From Citrobacter amalonaticus (GTDB lineage: Bacteria; Pseudomonadota; Gammaproteobacteria; Enterobacterales; Enterobacteriaceae), in assembly GCF_001559075.2 (NCBI RefSeq), contig NZ_CP014015.2, positions 4,840,720 to 4,904,719 of the forward strand: a stretch of 64,000 nt of DNA, read 5' to 3'. Under the pieces are notes generated by a model that was not told where the DNA came from, ran no database searches, and saw nothing but the letters and a program-made list of their open reading frames with translations. Below, one piece after another: positions 7,760 through 16,720 of the stretch. Positions within the stretch are counted from its first letter, which is position 1. Every line of letters begins with the position of its first letter. The position numbers and the translations under genes were made by a program.

Positions 7760-8257
7760 ATGCTGAAAACAGAAATGATCGACAAACTGAATGAGCAAAT
7801 GAACCTGGAATTATATTCCTCCCTGCTCTATCAGCAGATGAGTGCCTGGTGTAGCTACCACAGTTTTGAAGGGGCCGCCGCGTTCCTGCGTCGCCACGCA
7901 CAGGAAGAGATGACGCACATGCAGCGTCTGTTTGACTACCTGACCGATACCGGCAGCCTGCCGCGCATTAATCCCGTCTCATCGCCTTTTGCTGAATATG
8001 CATCGCTGGATGAGTTATTCCGTGTGACTTACGAACACGAACAGCTGATCACCCAAAAAATTAACGAACTGGCGCATGCCGCGATGACCAGTCAGGATTA
8101 TCCGACCTTTAATTTCTTGCAATGGTATGTTGCCGAACAGCATGAAGAAGAGAAATTGTTTAAATCGGTGATTGATAAATTAACGCTGGCAGGAAAAAGC
8201 GGCGAAGGTTTGTATTTTATCGACAAAGAACTGTCTACGCTCGATACCGCAAATTAA
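7760..8257 (+). CDS. ftnA: Non-haem ferritin FtnA
   Basis: The main bacterial ferritin: a 24-mer cage that oxidises Fe(II) and stores iron. It has 165 residues as in E. coli. All ferroxidase ligands are present: E17, E50, H53, E94, Q127 and E130. The start is ATG 7760 with GGAG nine bases upstream; an in-frame TTG five codons earlier is not used. yecR precedes it on the same strand across a 180-base AT-rich gap that should hold its own promoter. A terminator follows the stop. Confidence 0.97.
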   Translation: MLKTEMIDKLNEQMNLELYSSLLYQQMSAWCSYHSFEGAAAFLRRHAQEEMTHMQRLFDYLTDTGSLPRINPVSSPFAEYASLDELFRVTYEHEQLITQKINELAHAAMTSQDYPTFNFLQWYVAEQHEEEKLFKSVIDKLTLAGKSGEGLYFIDKELSTLDTAN

Positions 8258-8263
8258 TCATCA

Positions 8264-8290
8264 ACGGTGAGGACATTCCTCACCGTTTTT
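8264..8290 (+). terminator. Rho-independent terminator of ftnA
   Basis: Ten-base-pair stem ACGGTGAGGA/TCCTCACCGT with a short loop, followed by TTTTTC, six bases after the ftnA stop. It may also help end yecH transcripts from the other side. Confidence 0.85.
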
Positions 8291-8291
8291 C

Positions 8292-8531
8292 TTAATGACG
8301 GCAGATCTTGCTTTCGTGCGTAGAGAAACCGTCATCCTGAGCGATAAATTTCCCTTTCGCCGCCAGAAACGCCACCAGCTCTCCCGCCGTCATGTCCGAT
8401 GCTGAACAGGTATGAAAACGCGCCGCTTCGCCAAACCGCGCCTTAATCGCGGCTTCGAGGCTAGCCGTAGAATAGTTCTCGCCTGACTCAATCATCATAT
8501 TCAACACTTCGTGACCGTGAACAGAATCCAT
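8292..8531 (-). CDS. yecH: DUF2492 family protein YecH
   Basis: A small 79-residue metal-binding-like protein of unknown role, equal in length to E. coli YecH. It keeps the HGHEVLNMM start, the FHTCSA segment and the C-terminal KICRH, so His and Cys residues cluster in a way that suggests metal binding. There are tandem ATG codons; the second (8531) gives better spacing from GAGGAGG and matches the E. coli start. It is convergent with ftnA and divergent from tyrP. Confidence 0.88.
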   Translation of the reverse strand: MDSVHGHEVLNMMIESGENYSTASLEAAIKARFGEAARFHTCSASDMTAGELVAFLAAKGKFIAQDDGFSTHESKICRH

Positions 8532-8614
8532 CATTCCTCCTCAATAAAGTGCGTAGCCTACGGCGATACGCCATCCGCTGCTTTGCGCTAACGCAGGTTG
8601 CGCTCATTTAAGAG

Positions 8615-8678
8615 CGTAAACATTACTATACAATCGATGTAACGGTCATTTGACGAAAATAACGTTTTGCCTTACCCT
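8615..8678 (+). promoter_or_regulatory. tyrP promoter with two TyrR boxes
   Basis: Two adjacent TyrR-like boxes (consensus TGTAAA-N6-TTTACA): CGTAAA-N6-TATACA at 8615-8632 and TGTAAC-N6-TTGACG at 8638-8655. The second overlaps a -35 TTGACG, followed after 17 bases by TACCCT at 8673-8678. This resembles E. coli tyrP, where TyrR represses with tyrosine and activates with phenylalanine. Confidence 0.72.
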
Positions 8679-8723
8679 GCGCCGCAGATCTAACCGTTGT
8701 TTATCTCTGGGACAGTGTAAAGC

Positions 8724-9935
8724 GTGAAGAATAGAACTCTGGGAAGTGTTTTCATCGTGGCGGGCACCACGATTGGCGCAGGGATGCTGGCGATGCCTTT
8801 GGCGGCTGCCGGGGTCGGTTTTGGCGTCACTTTTGCGTTATTGATTGGGTTGTGGGCATTGATGTGTTACACCGCGCTGTTGCTGCTTGAAGTGTATCAG
8901 CACGTCCCGGCAGACACCGGACTGGGCACGCTGGCAAAACGCTACCTGGGACGCTACGGTCAGTGGATAACCGGATTCAGTATGATGTTTCTGATGTACG
9001 CGCTGACCGCAGCCTATATCAGCGGCGCGGGCGAATTGCTCGCCTCCAGTATCAGCGACTGGACCGGCGCAGAGATGTCGCCTACCGCGGGCGTCCTGCT
9101 ATTCACCTTTGTTGCCGGCGGCGTCGTTTGTGTGGGCACCTCGTTGGTCGATCTGTTTAACCGCTTTCTGTTCAGCGCCAAGATAATTTTCCTGGTGGTG
9201 ATGCTGGCGCTGCTGATGCCGCACATTCATAAAGTTAATCTTCTGACCCTGCCGCTTGAGCAGGGGTTGGCGCTTTCGGCTATCCCGGTCATTTTCACCT
9301 CTTTCGGCTTTCACGGCAGCGTTCCCAGCATCGTGAGCTATATGGACGGCAACATCCGCAAACTGCGGTGGGTGTTTATTACCGGTAGCGCGATTCCGCT
9401 AGTGGCCTACATTTTCTGGCAACTGGCGACGCTCGGCAGCATCAACTCCACAACGTTTATGGGACTGCTGGCAAATCATGCCGGGTTGAATGGTTTGTTG
9501 CAGGCGCTACGGGAAGTCGTCGCCTCGCCGCACGTTGAGCTGGCGGTGCATCTTTTTGCTGACTTAGCGCTGGCGACCTCTTTCCTCGGCGTCGCACTGG
9601 GGCTGTTCGATTATCTGGCCGATCTGTTTCAACGCCGTAATACAGCCGCTGGACGGATGCAAACCGGCGCGATTACCTTTCTGCCGCCGCTGGCCTTCGC
9701 CCTCTTCTATCCACGGGGTTTTGTGATGGCGCTGGGCTATGCCGGTGTCGCGCTGGCTGTGCTGGCGCTGATCATCCCTTCACTGCTGGCATGGCAGAGT
9801 CGCAAACAGAATCCGCAGGCGGGCTATCGCGTACTGGGCGGACGCCCCGCATTAGCGCTGGTGTTTACATGTGGCATTGTGGTGATTGGCGTACAATTTC
9901 TGATTGCCGCCGGGCTGCTGCCCGAAGTGGGATAA
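8724..9935 (+). CDS. tyrP: Tyrosine-specific proton symporter TyrP
   Basis: Inner-membrane tyrosine:H+ symporter of the hydroxy/aromatic amino acid permease family, 403 residues with about 11 membrane segments, the E. coli length. It begins at GTG 8724, giving MKNRTLGSVFIVAGTTIGAGM, the conserved GTTIGAGM motif of TMS1. GGGA lies about 12 bases upstream. It is a single-gene unit bounded by the TyrR-controlled promoter and a bidirectional terminator shared with yecA. Confidence 0.97.
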   Translation: MKNRTLGSVFIVAGTTIGAGMLAMPLAAAGVGFGVTFALLIGLWALMCYTALLLLEVYQHVPADTGLGTLAKRYLGRYGQWITGFSMMFLMYALTAAYISGAGELLASSISDWTGAEMSPTAGVLLFTFVAGGVVCVGTSLVDLFNRFLFSAKIIFLVVMLALLMPHIHKVNLLTLPLEQGLALSAIPVIFTSFGFHGSVPSIVSYMDGNIRKLRWVFITGSAIPLVAYIFWQLATLGSINSTTFMGLLANHAGLNGLLQALREVVASPHVELAVHLFADLALATSFLGVALGLFDYLADLFQRRNTAAGRMQTGAITFLPPLAFALFYPRGFVMALGYAGVALAVLALIIPSLLAWQSRKQNPQAGYRVLGGRPALALVFTCGIVVIGVQFLIAAGLLPEVG

Positions 9936-9936
9936 A

Positions 9937-9962
9937 GAAAAAGGGGCGTCAGCCCCTTTTTG
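9937..9962. terminator. Bidirectional terminator between tyrP and yecA
   Basis: AAAAAGGGGC / GCCCCTTTTT stem with a four-base loop. The A-run and T-run flank both sides, so it can end tyrP (plus) and yecA (minus). Confidence 0.9.
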
Positions 9963-9963
9963 A

Positions 9964-10629
9964 TCAGTGCAGACAGCACTGCTTGTATTTTTTACCGCTT
10001 CCACACGGACACGGATCGTTGCGGCCAACTTTCACTTCCGCTTTCACCGGCACCTGCACTGGCGTTTCCTGCGGATGCGCCATCCAGTATGCGTGCAGAT
10101 CCAACGCCGCCAGGCGGATCGCCTCAACGCTTTCTTCAAACGCTTCCGGGGTCAGTTTCTCAACCACCTCGAAATTCTCTTCTGTACCGTGCAGCGCAAT
10201 GGCGTCAAGAGCTGGCTTCAGTGTATCCGGTAGCGCAGACCAGTCGGAAAGCGCAACGCCGCGCATGTAGCCGAAGCACCACTCTTCCACAATGGTAATC
10301 TCACGCCCTTCAATTTCGCGCAGACCAAACAGCGGTTCAAACTGTTCCGGGAAATCATTCAACCGGTCAGCGGTGTCCGCCATATGCTGGAATGCGAGAT
10401 TCATAAAACGCGTCATCTCTTTTTCAGAGGACCAGCGCGGCACATATTGCGCCCCACCCCATACGGCAACCAGCCACTGCTCTGGCTCAATTTCACGGGG
10501 TGAACTGAGTACAGCCGTCAGCAGTCCATCCAGTTCTGCCACGTCCAGAATGGCATGTTCGGTGTTGTACTTGGTCAGCACATCATCCAGCCACTCCAGT
10601 TCACTTTCGTTCAACGGTCCCGTTTTCAT
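9964..10629 (-). CDS. yecA: UPF0149 family SEC-C motif protein YecA
   Basis: Cytoplasmic protein of 221 residues with an N-terminal UPF0149 (YgfB-like) helical domain and a C-terminal SEC-C zinc motif, NDPCPCGSGKKYKQCC, at the extreme end. SEC-C motifs bind zinc and, in SecA, SecB and ribosomes. E. coli YecA was proposed to bind SecB or ribosomes, but its role is unsettled. Tandem ATGs exist; the second (10629) matches the E. coli N-terminus. Confidence 0.93.
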   Translation of the reverse strand: MKTGPLNESELEWLDDVLTKYNTEHAILDVAELDGLLTAVLSSPREIEPEQWLVAVWGGAQYVPRWSSEKEMTRFMNLAFQHMADTADRLNDFPEQFEPLFGLREIEGREITIVEEWCFGYMRGVALSDWSALPDTLKPALDAIALHGTEENFEVVEKLTPEAFEESVEAIRLAALDLHAYWMAHPQETPVQVPVKAEVKVGRNDPCPCGSGKKYKQCCLH

Positions 10630-10740
10630 CATACTTGTCCTCGGTAAACACTCTCGCCAGCGGCTATCTTACATGGCGAACGAGGAAACGGATACTGATT
10701 GCCGCGTGGGACACCTCACATGTGGCAGTAATTCTACCCA

Positions 10741-11040
10741 TCATTTCTTCCTGCAAAATAGATACGGCACATTGGCGTTTGAAAAGACATACGCGGATTG
10801 ATACTCATCCACGGTCAGGGTCAATTCTCCCCCTTTCTTCAGAAAGAATTGAGATAATATCTTTTCGAATTTCTCATCGGTCACGGTATCGGAAAAGGTT
10901 TTGACAATGCGCGCTGTATGTAGGATCCGCGTTCTGAACTGCTGGGTATAGTTAAAATAGACCAGCCGATTGACATTAATCTTTGTCTCGCCATCGACTT
11001 TACCCGTAATAATGGCTATTCCTGTAGTATGATCTCTCAT
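10741..11040 (-). CDS. Hypothetical protein, no recognised family
   Basis: A 99-codon frame from ATG 11040 (preceded in frame by GTG), with no signal peptide or membrane segment. I do not recognise the family. The base composition is more AT-rich than the adjoining tyrP-yecA genes. The middle is rich in charged residues and predicted helix (KFEKILSQFFLKKGGE) and the last residues are CRKK. There is no strong Shine-Dalgarno, which lowers confidence that it is translated. It is the last member of the accessory run between yecA and leuZ. Confidence 0.5.
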   Translation of the reverse strand: MRDHTTGIAIITGKVDGETKINVNRLVYFNYTQQFRTRILHTARIVKTFSDTVTDEKFEKILSQFFLKKGGELTLTVDEYQSAYVFSNANVPYLFCRKK

Positions 11041-11108
11041 CACGCTGCAGGAACCGTTCCGACAAATAACCTATCCACAGAAATAGCATGCCATTGACAT
11101 GGCTCGCA

Positions 11109-11729
11109 CTACCCACGCGGGGTTAACAATAAATTCACCGCCAGACTCACGAAACCACATGAAAACAAGATTCGTAATCCCGACAAAATCGTGGGATGAT
11201 TTAATACCTTCCTGCGCATGAAGGATGAAAAAATACCATACAGCATGAATACAAACAGCGTCATTAACATGAAGATCAGGCTCAATATCAACATGTTGGT
11301 TGCCGGTGCGGAGGACGTGGTTTGAATAAACTGCGGTAAGAAGGCCAAAAAGAACAGTGATAATTTGGGATTTAACAGATTGATAAATATCGCATGCAGG
11401 ATGACCTTCGCGCCTGACTGAGAAACTTCGCAGTCATCAGGCTGTAACGTTGATTTCTCTTTTATAATATTCCACGCCATATACAACAGCCACACGACCC
11501 CGGCATATTTGATGACAGTGAACGCCACTTCACTGGAGTAGAAAATAGCGGCTAATCCCGTGATGGCGGCCAACATATGCGGAACAATCCCCAATGTACA
11601 CCCTACGGCAGCCAGCAAACTCATTGCGACACCTCGCGATAACCCCATCGCAATGGTATAGATCGCACCGGTTCCCGGCGAAATAATCACAATAAATGAG
11701 GTTAATAAGAACTCGATACTGATCTGCAT
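11109..11729 (-). CDS. LysE/RhtB family amino-acid exporter
   Basis: A 206-residue inner-membrane protein with about six hydrophobic segments, typical of LysE/RhtB exporters. The N-terminus has the family pattern FLLTSFIVIISPGTGAIYT. The start is ATG 11729 (MQISIEF) rather than a GTG seven codons upstream. The substrate is unknown; relatives export threonine, homoserine, leucine or lysine. An AraC-type regulator lies directly upstream on the same strand, a common pairing that suggests effector-induced export. Absent at this site in E. coli K-12. Confidence 0.88.
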   Translation of the reverse strand: MQISIEFLLTSFIVIISPGTGAIYTIAMGLSRGVAMSLLAAVGCTLGIVPHMLAAITGLAAIFYSSEVAFTVIKYAGVVWLLYMAWNIIKEKSTLQPDDCEVSQSGAKVILHAIFINLLNPKLSLFFLAFLPQFIQTTSSAPATNMLILSLIFMLMTLFVFMLYGIFSSFMRRKVLNHPTILSGLRILFSCGFVSLAVNLLLTPRG

Positions 11730-11812
11730 AACGTTATCCCGGGTGAACACATAATAAGAGAGTCAGTGTTTATCAGGATAACCCTGCAGATCTTGTAGAA
11801 AATTGCAGACGG

Positions 11813-12619
11813 TTAATCAATCATGGCGGAGCGGTATTGCCCCGGTGTTATGCCCGTCTGCTTCTGAAATGCATGAGTGAGATGGCTTTGATCGGAGAAA
11901 CCGGCCATCACCGCAACATCAACCGTCCTCTTGCCCTGCGACAAGAGTTTTTTTGCCAGCCGGACCCGGGACTGCAGAAGATAAGCATGTGGTGTAATCC
12001 CCACTTCCCGGGAAAAATAGCGAATGAGCTGGAAGCGGGTGATATCGCACAGGTTGGCGAGCCCCGCGAGGGTAATATTTTCTTCCGGGGCATCATCGAT
12101 GAACTCTTTTACCCGCTGAACCGTCGGAGAATACGGGATACGCTGCACGGCAGAAAGCGTATGGTGTTGCCCGGCCAGCATCAGACAACGCATGAGCATC
12201 TCTTCAATCGCCATGGTGTCCGGCTCACCAGCAGCCGACTGGCTAAAAAACTGCTGAATCATCAAACCGAGTGCGGGATCGTGAGCCACCGGTTTCAGAG
12301 TCAGATCACCTGTCGATAAGTTGGTATTCCATTCTTTTATAAAGACGTCAGGATTGATATACAGCATGTGCCAACCCCGCGGACCCGTAGCGGGGATCCC
12401 GTCGTGAATTTCGCCGGGATTGACCATGATGATATCCCCTGTTACCGCATTGACATTGCCGATATTACTCCATGAACGATGGCTTCCCTGGATGAAAACC
12501 CCGATGCCGAATTGATCATGGGAGTGACGCGGGAAAGCGCGCTCTGAATATAACGACAGTATTTCAACATCAGGGATCACACAACGGTGCTGTTTTACCT
12601 GATGAACGTCTTTTTTCAT
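11813..12619 (-). CDS. AraC family transcriptional regulator
   Basis: A 268-residue regulator: an N-terminal cupin-like AraC ligand-binding domain (ERAFPRHSHDQFGIG near 26-40, typical of the subgroup often next to LysE exporters) and a C-terminal pair of helix-turn-helix motifs in the last ~100 residues, ending with the AraC signature around DVAVMAGFSDQSHLTHAFQK. It sits 83 bases upstream of the LysE-type gene and is a good candidate for its activator. The ligand is unknown. The start is ATG 12619 with GAGAGAACGACC before it. Confidence 0.88.
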   Translation of the reverse strand: MKKDVHQVKQHRCVIPDVEILSLYSERAFPRHSHDQFGIGVFIQGSHRSWSNIGNVNAVTGDIIMVNPGEIHDGIPATGPRGWHMLYINPDVFIKEWNTNLSTGDLTLKPVAHDPALGLMIQQFFSQSAAGEPDTMAIEEMLMRCLMLAGQHHTLSAVQRIPYSPTVQRVKEFIDDAPEENITLAGLANLCDITRFQLIRYFSREVGITPHAYLLQSRVRLAKKLLSQGKRTVDVAVMAGFSDQSHLTHAFQKQTGITPGQYRSAMID

Positions 12620-12704
12620 GGTCGTTCTCTCGTGACAACGGATGCAGTGAATTCCAGGTTCACTCTAAAGATACCCTTTGAAACGGAGACAGACGACCGA
12701 TCTT

Positions 12705-13628
12705 TTACTGTTTATCGGAACGGAGCTGGTCAGGCCTAAATAAAAAGGATGCGATTCTGCTTATCGCCCGGCGTGCTTCTGGTATTTTTCCGGCGGATGA
12801 CTGGAATACGTGCCACAAACCATTCCAGACTTCAATTTGAACGTTGACGCCCACCTCTGTCGCCTGTTTTGCCAGGCGGATCGAGTCATCGAGAAGTAAT
12901 TCATCGCTTCCCGTCTGTATCAGGAGAGGGGGGAGCCCTGTCAGATCGCCAAAAAGGGGAGAAACCAGCGGATTCGATGTTTCAGCGTGAGAACAGTAGT
13001 ATGCAACGGTTTGCCGCAAATCCTCAATACAGATCATCGGGTCCTTCTTTGCACAAGAAGAAATGCTGTCACCCGATAAGGTGTAATCAAGCATAGGAGA
13101 TAACAAAAAGCCGGAATGCGGCAACGGAGAATTTTCTTTTTTCAGTAGCAGAAGCAGAGATAAAACCAATCCGCCGCCGCTTGAGTCACCGCCAAGAATG
13201 ATCTCATCAGGCCGATACCCCTGCGCTAATAGCCACTGCCAGGCATATCTGGCATCCATCAAACCAGCGGGAAAGGGATTTTCAGGCGCTAATGAATAAT
13301 TGAGCGTGAGGGCATTCACTTTTGCACAATGGACAATATGTCCAACCAGTTTCCGGTGTGTGATACTTGATCCCTGACTGTTACCTCCGCCATGAAGATA
13401 CAGAATGACTTTCCGCTTTTCGGCCTGCGAATGTCGCACCCACTCTGCTGAAATACCCTCTTCATCGACTATTTCTGTACTGATATTTTCGGGTAACGGA
13501 ACATTTATTGCCCCTTCTTCCCATATTCTTCTTTGCTCATGAAGAGGCGTGTTAAGCACAAAATCTACATTACTCGCGTAATTCCTGAAAAGTGCTTCTT
13601 TTTTGCGCTTAGCTTCAATGCTTAACAT
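12705..13628 (-). CDS. Alpha/beta hydrolase, GDXG (hormone-sensitive lipase) family
   Basis: A 307-residue cytoplasmic esterase-like protein. The oxyanion-hole HGGG is at 79-82, the nucleophile Ser149 lies in GDSSGG (147-152), and the probable acid and base are Asp243 in GSDELLLDDS and His274 in LWHVFQ, so the triad looks complete. No signal peptide. Members hydrolyse short-chain esters; the substrate here is unknown. It is the upstream gene of the same-strand run hydrolase-AraC-LysE-orphan and has a clear GAGG ribosome site. A shared pathway with the exporter is possible but only inferred. Confidence 0.88.
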   Translation of the reverse strand: MLSIEAKRKKEALFRNYASNVDFVLNTPLHEQRRIWEEGAINVPLPENISTEIVDEEGISAEWVRHSQAEKRKVILYLHGGGNSQGSSITHRKLVGHIVHCAKVNALTLNYSLAPENPFPAGLMDARYAWQWLLAQGYRPDEIILGGDSSGGGLVLSLLLLLKKENSPLPHSGFLLSPMLDYTLSGDSISSCAKKDPMICIEDLRQTVAYYCSHAETSNPLVSPLFGDLTGLPPLLIQTGSDELLLDDSIRLAKQATEVGVNVQIEVWNGLWHVFQSSAGKIPEARRAISRIASFLFRPDQLRSDKQ

Positions 13629-13768
13629 TATTTCGCCTCACTGCGAATCGGCAGACTGGAGATCAGTATACAGAAAACGCGTTCGGTTTTAGAACAACGC
13701 ACTCTCGTCCATGAAATGTGTTGGCGGTCAAAAATAGCGTTTTATGTTAGGAAACTGAATTTCAGACA

Positions 13769-13794
13769 CAAAAAAACCACCCGTAGGTGGTTTC
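13769..13794 (-). terminator. Terminator of the pgsA-tRNA transcript
   Basis: Stem AACCACC/GGTGGTT with a four-base loop. On the minus strand it is followed by seven T residues, 40 bases past the end of leuZ. Confidence 0.88.
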
Positions 13795-13834
13795 ACGACA
13801 CTGCTTATTGCTTTGATTATTCTGCTTTTTCCCA

Positions 13835-13921
13835 TGGTACCCGGAGCGGGACTTGAACCCGCACAGCGCGAACGCCGAGGGATTTTAAATCCCTTGTGTC
13901 TACCGATTCCACCATCCGGGC
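13835..13921 (-). tRNA. leuZ: tRNA-Leu(TAA)
   Basis: An 87-base class II tRNA with long variable arm, anticodon TAA, encoded CCA, and the acceptor stem GCCCGGA paired with TCCGGGT. Last of the three-tRNA cluster, as in E. coli. Confidence 0.97.
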
Positions 13922-13933
13922 TCGGGAAGAAAG

Positions 13934-14007
13934 TGGAGGCGCGTTCCGGAGTCGAACCGGACTAGACGGATTTGCAATCCGCTACATAACCGCTTTGCTA
14001 ACGCGCC
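13934..14007 (-). tRNA. cysT: tRNA-Cys(GCA)
   Basis: A 74-base tRNA, anticodon GCA in a standard loop, acceptor GGCGCGT, encoded CCA. Twelve bases separate it from leuZ. Confidence 0.97.
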
Positions 14008-14056
14008 TTAAATCTTTGTCTTTCGACTGACACCCGCAACTGCCGATGTCTTAATC

Positions 14057-14132
<76 letters not shown>

Positions 14133-14282
14133 ATCATCAAGTAAATCGTTAATCACTTGATTTTACTATCGTCTGGCAATCTGTGCTGCCGTTCGATGCG
14201 TTGCATTCTACTTACCTGACGCAATGAGTCAACGATATTTTTCGCCACGTAGGATCGTTTGCTGAAATTTACGGCGAAACGA

Positions 14283-14831
14283 TCACTGATCAAGCAAATC
14301 CCCGCGCGCGGCGTTCAGATACTGGAACATTGACCACAGTGTCAGCACCGCAGCAACGAAGAACAGCGCAATACCCGCGTACTCCACCCAGATATTCGGA
14401 CGCCACAGCAGCCAGGCCAGCGCCGCCATTTGCGAAGTGGTTTTGACTTTGCCGATCCAAGAGACCGCCACGCTGCTGCGCTTACCCAGTTCCGCCATCC
14501 ATTCACGCAGCGCAGAGATGATAATTTCACGTGCAATCATCGTGGCAGCCGGCAGCGTCACCCACCAGCTGTGATAGTGCTCGGTCACCAATACCATCGC
14601 AATGGCCACCAGCACTTTATCCGCAACCGGGTCGAGAAACGCGCCAAAACGCGTACTCTGGTTCCAGCGACGCGCCAGAAAACCGTCAAACCAGTCGGTC
14701 ACCGCAGCGATACAGAAGATCAGCGCAGCGACGAACGGCGCCCAGGTGAATGGCAGATAAAACACCACGACAAAGAATGGGATAAGTATGACGCGAAACA
14801 GCGTAAGCAACGTTGGAATATTAAATTGCAT
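14283..14831 (-). CDS. pgsA: Phosphatidylglycerophosphate synthase PgsA
   Basis: Inner-membrane enzyme making phosphatidylglycerol phosphate from CDP-diacylglycerol and glycerol-3-phosphate, essential for acidic phospholipids. It has 182 residues as in E. coli. The CDP-alcohol phosphotransferase motif DG-x2-AR-x8-G-x3-D-x3-D is intact (DWFDGFLARR...FGAFLDPVAD, near residues 58-82). About four membrane segments. It lies downstream of uvrC on the same strand with a 56-base gap and is followed by the tRNA cluster. Confidence 0.97.
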   Translation of the reverse strand: MQFNIPTLLTLFRVILIPFFVVVFYLPFTWAPFVAALIFCIAAVTDWFDGFLARRWNQSTRFGAFLDPVADKVLVAIAMVLVTEHYHSWWVTLPAATMIAREIIISALREWMAELGKRSSVAVSWIGKVKTTSQMAALAWLLWRPNIWVEYAGIALFFVAAVLTLWSMFQYLNAARGDLLDQ

Positions 14832-14887
14832 AGTGACGGGTAACTATCTGTTGTCAGAGAATTTACCCCTATGTTGCTACAGCGGAC

Positions 14888-16720
14888 TCAATGTTTCAAC
14901 GACCAGAAGATCTTTTCTGCCAGTCCTTGCGAAATACCCGGCACTTTTGCAATTTCTTCAACGCTGGCGTTACGTAATCCTTGCAAACCGCCCATATATT
15001 TCAACAACATTTGGCGACGCTTAGGTCCAACGCCTTCGATGGTCTCCAGCGTACTGGTGTTTTTCACTTTCGCCCGTTTTTTACGGTGGCCGCCAATGGC
15101 ATGATCGTGTGACTCATCGCGAATATGCTGGATCACATGCAGGGCCGGCGAATCCGGCGGCAGGCTAAATCCCTCACCTTCCGGTTCAAAGAACAGCGTT
15201 TCCAGACCGGCTTTACGGTCAGCGCCTTTTGCAACCCCTAACAGCAAAGGGTGATTTTTATCCCAGGGCACATCCAGCTCAGCGAAAACGGCCTTCGCCT
15301 GCCCCAGTTGCCCTTTTCCGCCGTCAATCAGGATCACATCCGGAATCTTACTTTCTTCGATGGCTTTACCATAACGGCGACGCAATACCTGATTCATTGC
15401 CGCATAGTCATCGCCCGGCGTGATGCCGGTGATATTGTAGCGACGGTATTCCGCACGCAGCGGCCCGTTCGCATCAAAGACCACGCAGGATGCCACCGTC
15501 TGTTCGCCCATCGTGTGGCTGATGTCGAAACATTCCATCCGTTTTACCGCTGGTAGCTTCAGTACGGTCGCCAGCGCCGTCAACCGTTGGGTAATGGTCG
15601 ACTGCTGAGAAAGTTTCGTGGTCAGCGCCGTGGCGGCATTGGTCCGCGCCAGTTTCAGATAACGCGCGCGATCGCCGCGGGGTTTGGTCTGCACATTGAT
15701 ACGACGCCCTGCCAGTTCAGAAAGCGAATCTGCCAGCAGCGTTTTGTCGTCCAGATTGAAATCCAGCAGGATCTCGCCAGGCAATGTGCGCATCTGGCTG
15801 CCCTGGAGGTAGAATTGCCCGACGAAAGTTTCCACCACTTCGCCCAGTTCAGTCCCTCCCGGCACTTTCGGGAAATAGCTGCGGCTGCCCAGCACTTTCC
15901 CCTGACGGATAAAGAGTACGTGTACACAGGCCATCCCGGCATCAAACGCAACGCCGATCACATCCAGATCGTCACCCGCGTTGGAAACGAACTGTTTCTC
16001 CGTCACCCGACGCACGGCCTGGATCTGATCGCGTATACGCGCGGCCTCTTCGAACGCCAGATTTTGACTGGCTTTCTCCATCCGCGCGATCAGCTGGGTT
16101 AAGACCTGATCATCCTTGCCGGATAAAAACAACCGGACGTAGTCAACCTGCTGCGCATACTCTTCTTCACTCACCAGACCTTCGACGCAGGGGCCCAGGC
16201 AACGGCCAATCTGGTATTGCAGACACGGTCGCGAGCGATTGCGATAAACGCTGTTTTCACACTGACGGATCGGGAAAATTTTCTGTAACAGCGCCAGCGT
16301 TTCACGGACGGCATAGCCGTTGGGAAACGGGCCGAAGTATTCGCCCCGGGTATGTTTCGCCCCACGGTGCATCGCCAGCCGGGGATGCGTATCCGCGCTG
16401 AGAAAAATAAAGGGGTAGGATTTGTCATCACGCAGCAGCACGTTATAACGCGGCTGATACAGCTTGATGTAGTTGTGCTCGAGCAGCAACGCTTCCGTTT
16501 CGGTGTGCGTCACCGTCACATCGATTTGCTGGATGAGTGCAACCAGCGCTTCGGTCTTACGCGAAGCCAGGTTGCTGCGGAAATAGCTGGAAAGCCGTTT
16601 TTTCAGGTCTTTCGCTTTACCCACATAGATAACCGTACCACCGGCATCATACATACGATAAACGCCGGGTTGACTGGTTACGGTTTTTAGGAACGCTTTC
16701 GCGTCAAACTGATCGCTCAC
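14888..16720 (-). CDS. uvrC: Excinuclease ABC subunit UvrC
   Basis: Nucleotide excision repair endonuclease that makes both cuts around a lesion in the UvrB-DNA complex. It has 610 residues, the E. coli length. Domains in order: GIY-YIG nuclease (PGVYRMYD...VIYVGKAKDLKKRL, 16-95), a cysteine-rich stretch (CEN...CLQYQIGRCLGPC), UvrB-binding UVR motif (~204-239), an RNase H-like 5' nuclease domain with IDGGKGQLGQA, and tandem helix-hairpin-helix at the C-terminus. Its start overlaps the uvrY stop by four bases, so the two are translationally coupled. Confidence 0.98.
   Translation of the reverse strand: MSDQFDAKAFLKTVTSQPGVYRMYDAGGTVIYVGKAKDLKKRLSSYFRSNLASRKTEALVALIQQIDVTVTHTETEALLLEHNYIKLYQPRYNVLLRDDKSYPFIFLSADTHPRLAMHRGAKHTRGEYFGPFPNGYAVRETLALLQKIFPIRQCENSVYRNRSRPCLQYQIGRCLGPCVEGLVSEEEYAQQVDYVRLFLSGKDDQVLTQLIARMEKASQNLAFEEAARIRDQIQAVRRVTEKQFVSNAGDDLDVIGVAFDAGMACVHVLFIRQGKVLGSRSYFPKVPGGTELGEVVETFVGQFYLQGSQMRTLPGEILLDFNLDDKTLLADSLSELAGRRINVQTKPRGDRARYLKLARTNAATALTTKLSQQSTITQRLTALATVLKLPAVKRMECFDISHTMGEQTVASCVVFDANGPLRAEYRRYNITGITPGDDYAAMNQVLRRRYGKAIEESKIPDVILIDGGKGQLGQAKAVFAELDVPWDKNHPLLLGVAKGADRKAGLETLFFEPEGEGFSLPPDSPALHVIQHIRDESHDHAIGGHRKKRAKVKNTSTLETIEGVGPKRRQMLLKYMGGLQGLRNASVEEIAKVPGISQGLAEKIFWSLKH

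Noticed and set aside
10633..13834. Integrative element with att sites at leuZ
   Set aside because: No integrase and no copy of the leuZ 3' end was found at the far side of the block.
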